This document shows, piece by piece, positions 1 through 6,465 of a stretch of DNA of 8,520 bases; the stretch's first letter is position 1, and every line of letters begins with the position of its first letter. The notes under the pieces are model-generated. The model saw only the letters and a list, made by a program, of their open reading frames with translations. It did no database searches and was not told where the DNA came from. Origin of the DNA: Ferruginibacter sp. (GTDB taxonomy: Bacteria > Bacteroidota > Bacteroidia > Chitinophagales > Chitinophagaceae); the NCBI GenBank assembly GCA_025362765.1, contig JANYFI010000070.1, positions 1 through 8,520 of the forward strand, given 5' to 3'. Position numbers and translations under genes: made by a program.

Positions 1-1068
1 ATGGAAGAAGATGCTGGCAAAAGCTTACATGATGTAGATGAAAATTACACGGCAATTGATTTAAACCGGGCGGGTGTTCCCTTGCTTGAAATTGTAAGCG
101 AGCCAGACCTGCACAGCAGCGAAGAAGCTTTTGCTTATGTAACGGAATTGCGTCGGCTGGTGCGCTGGCTCAATATCTGCGATGGCAATATGGAAGAAGG
201 CAGCATGCGTTGTGATGCCAATATCTCCATTCGTTTAAAAGGCGAAACAAAGCTGGGCACCCGGGTAGAAGTAAAAAACTTAAACAGCATCCGCAATGTA
301 AAACGTGCCATTGATGTGGAAGTAAGCCGCCTGATTGATATTGTGGAAAGTGGTGAAAAAGTAATTCAGCAAACAAGGAGTTACGATGCCGACAACAACA
401 CTACTTTTTCGTTGCGCAGCAAGGAAGAGGCAGACGATTACCGCTATTTTGCTGATCCGGATCTTACACCATTTAACATCACCGATGAATTTTTACAACA
501 GGTAAAAGATGCACTGCCTGCACTGCCTGAAGAACTGGAAAAAAAATACATCTCTGTGTTTAATTTACCTGCGTATGATGCGCAGGTTATTTGCGGCGAT
601 AAATTACTGGTTGATTTTTTTGAAGCTACCATACAACACACCAATCATTATAAAGCAGTGGTTAACTGGTTGATGGGGCCGGTTAAATCTTATTGCAATG
701 AAAAAAATATTGACCTTTCCGCCTTTCCATTAACGCCGGAAAAACTCAACGCAATGATTCAATTGGTGGATGATGGCAAGGTGAATTTTAGTGTAGCCTC
801 TTCTAAAATTTTCAATGCATTACTGGCCGATCCGCAAAAGCAGCCTTTGCAAATTGCAACTGAATTAAATTTGTTGCAGGACAGTGACAGCGATTCTGTA
901 GCCCTGTTAGTAGATGAGGTTATTGCTAAGTTACCGGCAAAAGTAAAGGAATACCAGGGTGGCAAAAAAGGACTAATCGGCCTATTTGCCGGCGAAGTAA
1001 AAAAATTAAGTAAAGGAAAGGCTGATATGGCATTGGTAAATAAATTACTGGCCGAAAAATTAAACTAA
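1..1068 (+). CDS. gatB: Asp-tRNA(Asn)/Glu-tRNA(Gln) amidotransferase subunit B, 3' part (5' end outside window)
   Basis: Subunit B of the GatCAB complex, which in the cytoplasm amidates misacylated Glu-tRNA(Gln) or Asp-tRNA(Asn) after kinase-type activation in GatB. The visible 355 residues start inside the catalytic domain: the first codon is an ATG, but it corresponds to the internal family motif (x)EEDAGK, so the true start lies upstream. About 130 N-terminal residues are missing, judged from a usual length near 480-490. The GatB signature DLNRAGVPLLEIV is at visible residues 20-32, and the YRYFxDPDL motif at 148-155. The C-terminal GatB/YqeY tRNA-binding domain starts near residue 190 (YDAQV...DFFE) and ends with the typical GKADMALVNKLL tail at 339-350. 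Stop is TAA at 1066-1068. The reading frame is intact throughout. The next gene follows after 8 bases, so the two may be co-transcribed. The identification is firm. Confidence 0.97.
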   Translation: MEEDAGKSLHDVDENYTAIDLNRAGVPLLEIVSEPDLHSSEEAFAYVTELRRLVRWLNICDGNMEEGSMRCDANISIRLKGETKLGTRVEVKNLNSIRNVKRAIDVEVSRLIDIVESGEKVIQQTRSYDADNNTTFSLRSKEEADDYRYFADPDLTPFNITDEFLQQVKDALPALPEELEKKYISVFNLPAYDAQVICGDKLLVDFFEATIQHTNHYKAVVNWLMGPVKSYCNEKNIDLSAFPLTPEKLNAMIQLVDDGKVNFSVASSKIFNALLADPQKQPLQIATELNLLQDSDSDSVALLVDEVIAKLPAKVKEYQGGKKGLIGLFAGEVKKLSKGKADMALVNKLLAEKLN

Positions 1069-1076
1069 TAAACTAA

Positions 1077-2201
1077 ATGAAGAACTTACTCACGATGGCT
1101 GTATGTACTGCCATTTTATTTTCCTGCAATAATAAAAACGAGACCGGGAAATTTACCGTTAACGGACAAATTAAAGGTGCTCCCGATCAAAAAATATATT
1201 TGGAAGAATTGTTCTTCAGTCAAAAAAATCCTGAAGTGCTGGATACCGGTGACATAAAAAATGGCCATTTTACTGTATCGGCACTGGCGGTGGAAGAAGG
1301 GTTGTACCGCATTCGCCTGGAAAAAGACAGCGCTTTTTTTGTGTTGATTAACGATGAAAATAAAATTGATTTTACGGCCGACTACAGTAAGTTGACCACC
1401 GAAGCAGGTGATTTCACCTCACCTGCGAATGCTTCATTAAAAAAATTCATTAACGGCCTGCGTACGCAAAGAGCGGCACTTCAAACTCAGGCCACTGAAA
1501 TACAGCAGATGGCTGTAACTGGACAACCAGACAGCGTGGTATCTATTCAAAAAAGCCAATTCGCTGAAAAGGAAACAGTGTACAAACATTTTATTACACA
1601 ATACATTGATACCACCAGCGACGCAGTGGTGGCCATGTTCGCATTGGGCTATTCGCAAAACATAGCTCCGGAAAACCTCGAAAAAGCGGTAACTGATTTA
1701 CCAAAAAGATTTCCGAAGCACATGGCGCTAAACAGCATGGTGGCGCAGTTTACTCAATCGCTTGCTAAAGAAAATGCAAAGCCGCACGTTGGCGGAATGG
1801 CCCCAGACATCAATTTACCTGACACTTCCGGAAAGCCTTTTGCACTAAGTATGTTAAGAGGTAAATATGTGTTGATTGATTTTTGGGCGAGCTGGTGCAG
1901 CCCTTGCCGTGCGGAAAACCCCAACGTTGTAAAAGCGTATAATACTTTTAAAGATAAAAACTTTACCGTGCTCGGCGTGTCACTTGACCAGGAAAAAAGT
2001 CAATGGGTAAATGCCATTAACTCGGATAAATTAACCTGGAATCATATCAGTGATCTTAAATACTGGAGCAGTGCCGCCGTTGATTTATATGGCTTCGACG
2101 GTATTCCATTCAACGTGCTGGTTGACCCGTCAGGAAAAATTATTGGCATGAACCTAATTGGTTTAGCCCTGGAAAATAAACTACTGGAAGTATTGAAATA
2201 A
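1077..2201 (+). CDS. TlpA-like thiol:disulfide oxidoreductase lipoprotein with N-terminal DUF4369
   Basis: A 374-residue envelope redox protein of the TlpA/ResA/AhpC-TSA type, common in Bacteroidota. The N-terminus is a lipoprotein signal: two Lys/Asn residues, a short hydrophobic stretch and the lipobox LFSC with the acylated Cys at 17, followed by a polar NNKNE linker. Residues about 25-110 match the beta-rich DUF4369 domain that often precedes thioredoxin domains in this phylum. A helical, Gln/Lys-rich middle (about 118-235) follows. The thioredoxin fold occupies about 238-374, with WCSPC giving the redox pair C274/C277 and the cis-proline at P344 (GIPFNVLVD). The family reduces or shuffles disulfides in periplasmic proteins, including apocytochrome c; which substrate applies here cannot be read from the sequence. 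The ATG at 1077 is the only sensible start because the signal peptide begins there. It has no Shine-Dalgarno, only A-rich sequence, as is usual in Bacteroidota. Its placement 8 bp after gatB suggests a shared transcript. Confidence 0.92.
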   Translation: MKNLLTMAVCTAILFSCNNKNETGKFTVNGQIKGAPDQKIYLEELFFSQKNPEVLDTGDIKNGHFTVSALAVEEGLYRIRLEKDSAFFVLINDENKIDFTADYSKLTTEAGDFTSPANASLKKFINGLRTQRAALQTQATEIQQMAVTGQPDSVVSIQKSQFAEKETVYKHFITQYIDTTSDAVVAMFALGYSQNIAPENLEKAVTDLPKRFPKHMALNSMVAQFTQSLAKENAKPHVGGMAPDINLPDTSGKPFALSMLRGKYVLIDFWASWCSPCRAENPNVVKAYNTFKDKNFTVLGVSLDQEKSQWVNAINSDKLTWNHISDLKYWSSAAVDLYGFDGIPFNVLVDPSGKIIGMNLIGLALENKLLEVLK

Positions 2202-2219
2202 CGCTTTGCCTGAATTTAA

Positions 2220-2241
2220 AAGTGCCGAAAAACCGGCAGTT
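2220..2241 (-). terminator. Weak hairpin between convergent genes, possible terminator of the - strand block
   Basis: The convergent gap holds an inverted repeat TGCCG (2223-2227) / CGGCA (2234-2238) around a 6-base A-rich loop. One G-G mismatch outside it is followed by two further A-T pairs. Read on the - strand, the right-hand arm is followed by TTTTAAATT, a short U-rich tail in the right place to end the DUF2231/cytochrome gene transcript about 50 bp after its stop. On the + strand no comparable T-run follows immediately, so it is a poorer terminator for the TlpA gene. Five strong pairs is short, so this remains tentative. Confidence 0.35.
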
Positions 2242-2290
2242 GTTAAATCCTGTTTGAGGATAATTCTTTTATTCACGACAAGCTACTTTC

Positions 2291-3712
2291 TTACTTTTTT
2301 ATAAGTTCCTTTACCAGCATAGTATCTTCTTTTAGGTATGGTATATTATAACCGCCGGTGTCAATAATTGTTGCAGGAAACATTTTTTTTAAGGAAAGCC
2401 TGTCTTGTGAGTTCAGGCTAGTGTTGAACAAATACAACGTATGCAGCTTACCTAATTTTTTTAATGATTGTATTCCCTGAATGGTAATTTTTGTTTCAGC
2501 CAGGTTTAAGTATTGTAACGAAGCAAGATTAGTCAGTTGGGTCAATCCTTTATCAGTAATCTGTGTGCCGGATAAATCAAGCCTTGTAAGATTTGTAAGC
2601 TGCCCAATGTTTGTCAACGTTTCGTCGATGGTATTTGTGTTGGCTAATTTAAGCCAGATGAGTTGTGGTTTTAGCTGAACCAATAATTGCAAATCCGATT
2701 TATCAACCAGGCTATCCGTTACAAAGTTTGCCTGTAGGTAATTGATATTTTGTGCAACTGGCAATACAATAATACTTTTTCCTTTTAGCTGGTCAATGAG
2801 TTTTTCATCAGCCCTTGCAACTGCCACCACTGGTATGTCGGTCCTTTCGTTTCTTAATACGGGTGCTGCCTGCAGGGCGGTTAAAAAAGATTTGATTTTA
2901 TCTGTCTGAGCCAGTTCCTTTGCTTTCTTTTGAGTGTCTGCATTATTAGTGATCCACCAATGTAACAGGGCTACCTGGTTTTCAGTTAACTGCGGCTTCT
3001 CCTTGGGTGGCATGTGGTGTTCATCGTCAGTCGGCAGCAACAATCTTTTAATCAGTTCACTTTCTCCGGCATTGCCGGGCGTTATAACTTTGCCATCTTT
3101 TCCTCCCTTCATCAATAAGCTGATTTCATCCATTCGCAGACTGCCTTTTTGTTTATTGGCATTGTGACAACTATAGCATTTTGTTTGAAAGATAGGAGTT
3201 ATTATATCTGAATAAACAATTGCCTCCTGCGCATTGGCGACAGGTTTGATAGATGTATTAGCCATGCTGTCTGTACTAAATATTTGTTGCAGCGGTTTAA
3301 TTAAATAATCTGACCCATGCGTTAACGACCCACCTAAATGACCGGTTATCATCAGCAATAACAACAACCCAAGGGATAATATTTTTTTATTGACTGCGAA
3401 CGCAGGGTTTTTTTCTTTGGCGTACAATATGAGTGATACCAGCGTTACGGCAATACCCATCCACATGTGCCAGCTTACCAACGATTGGTCATAGTCATCG
3501 CTGATGGATAATAAATAGCCGGTAATGCAGGAAGCAAATGCGGTAACAGAACCTATCAATAAAATTAAAGGAACGGCTGGTTGCAATGCAACATATTTAT
3601 TTTTTCGGCTCATCCACTGAAGCATTAGTGCAATCAGTAAAATACCCAGCGGTAAATGAACCAGCAGTGGATGAAGATGACCAAAAAATTCGATAACGGA
3701 CAAAAGTATCAA
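2291..3712 (-). CDS. Membrane protein: DUF2231 - cytochrome c (PSCyt1-like, CxxCH) - leucine-rich repeats
   Basis: A 473-residue, three-part protein. Residues 1-135 form a DUF2231-like membrane domain with four predicted helices (about 13-33, 46-68, 82-98, 110-124), opening with the family motif GHLHPLLVHLPLG. His 12, 14, 19, 82, 125 and 132 lie in or beside the helices and could ligate heme b (inference). Residues about 165-260 are a planctomycete-type cytochrome c domain: CYSCH at 179-183 for covalent heme c, and a downstream MPPKEKPQLTENQ segment whose M234 is the likely distal ligand. Residues about 340-432 hold three to four leucine-rich repeats of the LTNLTRLDLSGTQITDKGL type. Likely role: inner-membrane electron-transfer protein with a periplasmic interaction surface; partner unknown. 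No ATG is available: the frame is closed by an in-frame TAA at 3725-3727, and the first candidate start is TTG at 3712-3710. A second TTG at 3703-3701 is equally compatible with the motif. It is last in the - strand cluster, 156 bp after the isomerase gene. Confidence 0.88.
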   Translation of the reverse strand: MILLSVIEFFGHLHPLLVHLPLGILLIALMLQWMSRKNKYVALQPAVPLILLIGSVTAFASCITGYLLSISDDYDQSLVSWHMWMGIAVTLVSLILYAKEKNPAFAVNKKILSLGLLLLLMITGHLGGSLTHGSDYLIKPLQQIFSTDSMANTSIKPVANAQEAIVYSDIITPIFQTKCYSCHNANKQKGSLRMDEISLLMKGGKDGKVITPGNAGESELIKRLLLPTDDEHHMPPKEKPQLTENQVALLHWWITNNADTQKKAKELAQTDKIKSFLTALQAAPVLRNERTDIPVVAVARADEKLIDQLKGKSIIVLPVAQNINYLQANFVTDSLVDKSDLQLLVQLKPQLIWLKLANTNTIDETLTNIGQLTNLTRLDLSGTQITDKGLTQLTNLASLQYLNLAETKITIQGIQSLKKLGKLHTLYLFNTSLNSQDRLSLKKMFPATIIDTGGYNIPYLKEDTMLVKELIKK

Positions 3713-3759
3713 AAAATAAAAATTTTATTATTTAACCAATCTTTAAAATAAAATATGCC

Positions 3760-3795
3760 AATTTTTTTACTGGGACTAACACAAATTTTTTTACT
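3760..3795. repeat. Direct repeat of AGTAAAAAAATT (two 12-base copies, 24-base period)
   Basis: The + strand sequence AATTTTTTTACT occurs exactly at 3760-3771 and again at 3784-3795; on the coding (-) strand this reads AGTAAAAAAATT twice. The copies start 24 bases apart, with a 12-base unrelated spacer. Both sit upstream of the TTG start of the cytochrome/LRR gene (start at 3712). Same-face spacing of identical copies is compatible with a regulator binding site. A-tract composition in an A/T-rich gap makes chance duplication possible. Confidence 0.45.
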
Positions 3796-3832
3796 CAGTA
3801 AGGTGCAATCCCACATTAATCTTCTACATGCC

Positions 3833-3846
3833 CCGCTCCGCAGCGG
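3833..3846. repeat. Small GC-rich inverted repeat downstream of the isomerase gene
   Basis: CCGCT (3833-3837) and AGCGG (3842-3846) are exact inverted arms around a 4-base loop, in an island of G/C within an otherwise A/T-rich gap. It lies about 22 bases past the isomerase stop on the - strand. No T-run follows on the - strand, so it is not a canonical intrinsic terminator. It may be an mRNA-stabilising or processing hairpin, or a copy of a dispersed genomic repeat. Confidence 0.3.
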
Positions 3847-3868
3847 TGAAGAATAGCTATAGCCTTTT

Positions 3869-4798
3869 TTACAAATATCGTTTCCTCAACAAATGCATCA
3901 TGTATACATTAATAGCCCATTGATCCGCCAATGGCTGACGGGTGTAAGGCACAGTAGGCATATAATCCGGTGGACCAAATTCTGTCAATACCGTTAAGGT
4001 TTCGCCTTGTTGTTTTTTTTTAGCAACTACAGCATCCCACCAGGCAAAATGTGCTTTAACTGCATCATCCCATTCCGGCGCTCTTGGGTCGCTTACCTGT
4101 GGCCCTTCAGCATGGCCAATGCGGGCATGCAAATGATCGGTTCTTTGTATGGCAAGGTTTACGGTTTCCTGCTGATCGGCCAGCAGGGTTTCGCTAACGT
4201 TACACCAATGCGAAATATCCATTGTTATCCTCAACTCCGGTATTTGCTGAAAAAAATGTTTTGCTACCGGCGCAGCAAACAACATCCTGGAGCGGTGTGT
4301 TTCATGGCAAATTTTGATGCCTGTTTGTTTTGCGAGCGCCAATGTAAAATCAACAATGGCTTTGTTTTCTTCAAAACTAAAATAGTCTTTGCCACTATGG
4401 CAATTGATGTACAAAGGCCGCTGGCTTTTATTGGTGGCAGCGGCAGTAATCATTTGTTTAAACGTGGCAAAATGCTCCGCAAAATTACTTTGATGACCTG
4501 CTGTTAAAAACCCAACTTCGAGGGAATATTTTTTTAAACCGGCAAAAAGTTCGTCTACATCTTTTTGGGTAGATGGCCACCACATCTCTATCCCGTCGTA
4601 CCCTTCTTCTTTTACTTTGGCGCAAAAACTATCTATGTTGCCCTGGTAACCCCAATTGGTGGCCAATACTTTTAGCTGAAAACCTGTATTCATGAAATTA
4701 AATTTTTGTGGTGCTGCAAAAACATCCAGTGACGAAAGCAATAAAGCAGTAGTGGCAGATGTGGTGGTTTGTAAAAAATTTCTCCGGTTAAATAACAT
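3869..4798 (-). CDS. Tat-exported sugar isomerase/epimerase-like TIM-barrel protein (AP endonuclease 2 family)
   Basis: A 309-residue protein of the xylose-isomerase-like TIM-barrel superfamily (Pfam AP_endonuc_2). It starts with a twin-arginine signal, NRRNFLQ at 4-10, then a hydrophobic, Thr/Ala/Leu-rich stretch ending near VFAAP (26-30). It should therefore be exported folded, probably with its metal loaded. The barrel covers about 40-300. Recognisable positions are GYDGIEMWW (67-74), HETH (165-168, E166), MDISHW (193-198, D194 and H197), HLHARIGH (222-229) and TEFGPP (272-277, E273). E166, D194 or H197, H224 and E273 match the usual divalent-metal set of the superfamily. Such enzymes isomerise or epimerise sugars, or act on keto-sugars; the actual substrate is unknown. 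ATG at 4798 directly precedes the Tat signal. Only 15 bases separate it from the DUF1501 stop, so the two are almost certainly co-transcribed. The extra-cytoplasmic location argues for an unphosphorylated sugar substrate (inference). Confidence 0.88.
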   Translation of the reverse strand: MLFNRRNFLQTTTSATTALLLSSLDVFAAPQKFNFMNTGFQLKVLATNWGYQGNIDSFCAKVKEEGYDGIEMWWPSTQKDVDELFAGLKKYSLEVGFLTAGHQSNFAEHFATFKQMITAAATNKSQRPLYINCHSGKDYFSFEENKAIVDFTLALAKQTGIKICHETHRSRMLFAAPVAKHFFQQIPELRITMDISHWCNVSETLLADQQETVNLAIQRTDHLHARIGHAEGPQVSDPRAPEWDDAVKAHFAWWDAVVAKKKQQGETLTVLTEFGPPDYMPTVPYTRQPLADQWAINVYMMHLLRKRYL

Positions 4799-4813
4799 AG
4801 TGAGTATTAAATT

Positions 4814-6322
4814 CTAGCTCAAAATATCTGTAATCACTTTTCCTCTTGTATCTGTTAATCTAAAAGGTCTTCCCTGGAATTCATAAGTTAGTTTTTCGTG
4901 GTCAAATCCCAGTTGATTTAAAATGGTTGCCTGGATATCAAAAGGTTCCACTTTACCACTGATCGCACTATAGCCGATTTCATCCGTTTCGCCGTAAGTG
5001 AATCCTTTTTTAATGCCTGCTCCGGCCATCCACATGGTGAATGCTTCTGTGTGATGATCTCTTCCTTTGTACGGATTTGGTTTGCCCTCGCGGTTTTCCG
5101 CCATTGGTGTGCGGCCAAATTCACCACCCCAAACTACCAGTGTTTCTTCGAGTAAGCCACGTTGTTTTAAATCCAGTATCAGTGCCGTAATACATTTATC
5201 TACTGAGCGGCACTTGTTGATAAAACCCAGGTCAATAGCAAGGCTTGCATCTGTACCATGGCTATCCCAGCCCCAATCAAACAACTGTACAAACCGAACG
5301 CCTTTTTCTACCAGTTTCCTGGCCAGTAAAACATTGTTTGCAAAAGAGCCTTTGCCAGGTTTGCTACCATACATTTCGTGAATATAATCCGGTTCATTGC
5401 TGATGTCCATCACTTCGGGGGCGGCAATCTGCATATTATAGGCCATCTCATATTGCGAAATGCGGGAGAGTATTTCAGGATCATTATAGGATTTGTATTC
5501 CTCGGCATTTACTTCGTTGATGGCATCGATACTTGCTTTGCGCAAGTCCCTGCTCATTCCTTCAGGATCCTTTATAAACAATACCGGGTCACCTTCGCTG
5601 CGGCATTGAACGCCCTGGTACACGCTGGGTAAAAAACCACTTCCCCAAACACTTTTACCTGCATCGGGGTTTTTACCTCCGCTCGTCAATACAACAAATC
5701 CCGGCAGATTTTGATTTTCGGTTCCGAGGCCATAAGTTGTCCACGATCCGAGGCTCGGTCTGCCTAAGCGGGCAGAGCCCGTATGAACCATTAATTGTGC
5801 GGGTGCATGATTGAACTGATCTGTTGTCACCGCTTTTAAAAAACTTAGTTCATCCACAATGCTTGCCAGGTGAGGCATGTTTTCGCTCACCCATGTTCTT
5901 GACTCTCCATGTTGTGCAAACTTTGCCTGCGGCCCCAACATTTTTGGAACACCCCGGATGAAAGCGAATTTTTTTCCCTGTAGCAATGATTGCGGACAAT
6001 CCTGCCCGTCCATTTTCATCAGCTCGGGCTTATAGTCAAAAAGCTCCAATTGAGAAGGAGCGCCGGCCATGTGGAGATAAATAACACTCTTTGCTTTGGC
6101 CGCAAACTGTGGTAATTTGGGTAAAAGGGGATGTGCAGGATCAAAGGTTACACCACTTTGTTGAACAGGTGAATTGGTGCAACTTCCAAACATAGAACCA
6201 AGCGCCAGCGCACCCAATCCCATGGCACTTTCTTTTATAAAGTGACGCCTGGTTTGCATGCGAATCACTGCTCTTTCTGCTTCTCTTAGCAGGCGCTGAT
6301 TATGCAATTCTTTTTGTGTCAT
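4814..6322 (-). CDS. DUF1501 family protein (alkaline phosphatase/sulfatase-like fold), Tat-exported, possible lipoprotein
   Basis: A 502-residue DUF1501 protein, a family abundant in Planctomycetes and regularly paired with PSCyt/PSD1 proteins. Its fold is related to sulfatases and alkaline phosphatases, but no reaction is established. With the ATG at 6322, the N-terminus is polar and charged (residues 1-23) and is followed by the twin-arginine motif TRRHFIK (24-30). A Gly/Ala/Leu-rich core then ends at FGSC, Cys 48, which resembles a lipobox, so a Tat-lipoprotein is possible. Family landmarks: KSVIYLHMAGAPSQLELFD (78-96), FDWGWDSHG (348-356), WGGEFGRTP (398-406) and GRDHHTEAF (420-428). The Asp/His-rich ones are the likely metal-site residues (inference). 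A GTG at 6352 would add ten residues (MKKILHKKFT); neither start has a Shine-Dalgarno, and ATG is preferred because it leaves a normal Tat n-region. Stop is TAG at 4816-4814. The gene lies between the PSD1 gene (gap about 143 bp from this start) and the isomerase (15 bp). Confidence 0.9.
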   Translation of the reverse strand: MTQKELHNQRLLREAERAVIRMQTRRHFIKESAMGLGALALGSMFGSCTNSPVQQSGVTFDPAHPLLPKLPQFAAKAKSVIYLHMAGAPSQLELFDYKPELMKMDGQDCPQSLLQGKKFAFIRGVPKMLGPQAKFAQHGESRTWVSENMPHLASIVDELSFLKAVTTDQFNHAPAQLMVHTGSARLGRPSLGSWTTYGLGTENQNLPGFVVLTSGGKNPDAGKSVWGSGFLPSVYQGVQCRSEGDPVLFIKDPEGMSRDLRKASIDAINEVNAEEYKSYNDPEILSRISQYEMAYNMQIAAPEVMDISNEPDYIHEMYGSKPGKGSFANNVLLARKLVEKGVRFVQLFDWGWDSHGTDASLAIDLGFINKCRSVDKCITALILDLKQRGLLEETLVVWGGEFGRTPMAENREGKPNPYKGRDHHTEAFTMWMAGAGIKKGFTYGETDEIGYSAISGKVEPFDIQATILNQLGFDHEKLTYEFQGRPFRLTDTRGKVITDILS

Positions 6323-6465
6323 TGTAAATTTTTTATGCAATATTTTTTTCACATAAAGACGGGCAACACCTTGTTATTTGTTGCGATCTTTGTTGCCGGT
6401 GTGCGTTTAGTGTGAAACAATTTTTCGCCTGACAATATTTTTATCTTCGTAATCCCTCCTTCAAC

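Larger units (their letters stand above)
3713..3868 (-). promoter_or_regulatory. 156-bp intergenic leader upstream of the cytochrome/LRR gene
   Basis: This is the longest gap inside the - strand cluster and is very A/T-rich in the half nearest the cytochrome gene. It contains a 12-base direct repeat and a small GC-rich hairpin (both listed separately). These may indicate a promoter or regulatory region that gives the last gene its own transcript. I looked for the Bacteroidota promoter pattern (TTTG about 19-21 bases before TAnnTTTG). The only perfect TAnnTTTG (TACTTTTG, - strand 3708-3701) lies inside the start of the coding region and lacks a well-spaced partner, so no promoter is called. 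Confidence 0.3.

Noticed and set aside
1..3. ATG at position 1 as the gatB start
   Set aside because: The residues that follow are an internal family motif (EEDAGK), and about 130 catalytic-domain residues are missing.
3701..3708. Perfect Bacteroidota -7-like box TACTTTTG on the - strand
   Set aside because: It lies within the first codons of the cytochrome/LRR gene and has no TTTG partner at the expected spacing (the nearest TTGG is 27 bases upstream); using it would place the transcript start inside the coding region.
4007..4507. 166-codon open frame on the + strand opposite the TIM-barrel gene
   Set aside because: It is antisense to a well-supported enzyme gene, its translation is Cys/Phe-rich and non-family-like, and it has no start context; it is a shadow of the - strand codons.
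6362..6397. Inverted arms GGCAAC / GTTGCC in the gap before the DUF1501 gene
   Set aside because: The arms are only six bases with a 24-base loop, and overlapping alternatives compete; too weak to call a terminator or riboswitch.
6454..6461. AAGGAGGG on the - strand just after the PSD1 stop, resembling a strong Shine-Dalgarno
   Set aside because: No ATG or GTG follows at a usable distance; the codon after it is ATT and the nearest TTG is about 20 bases away. The small frame that could start there reads through to a stop near 6355 with no recognisable protein. Bacteroidota rarely depend on Shine-Dalgarno sequences, so this is probably chance.
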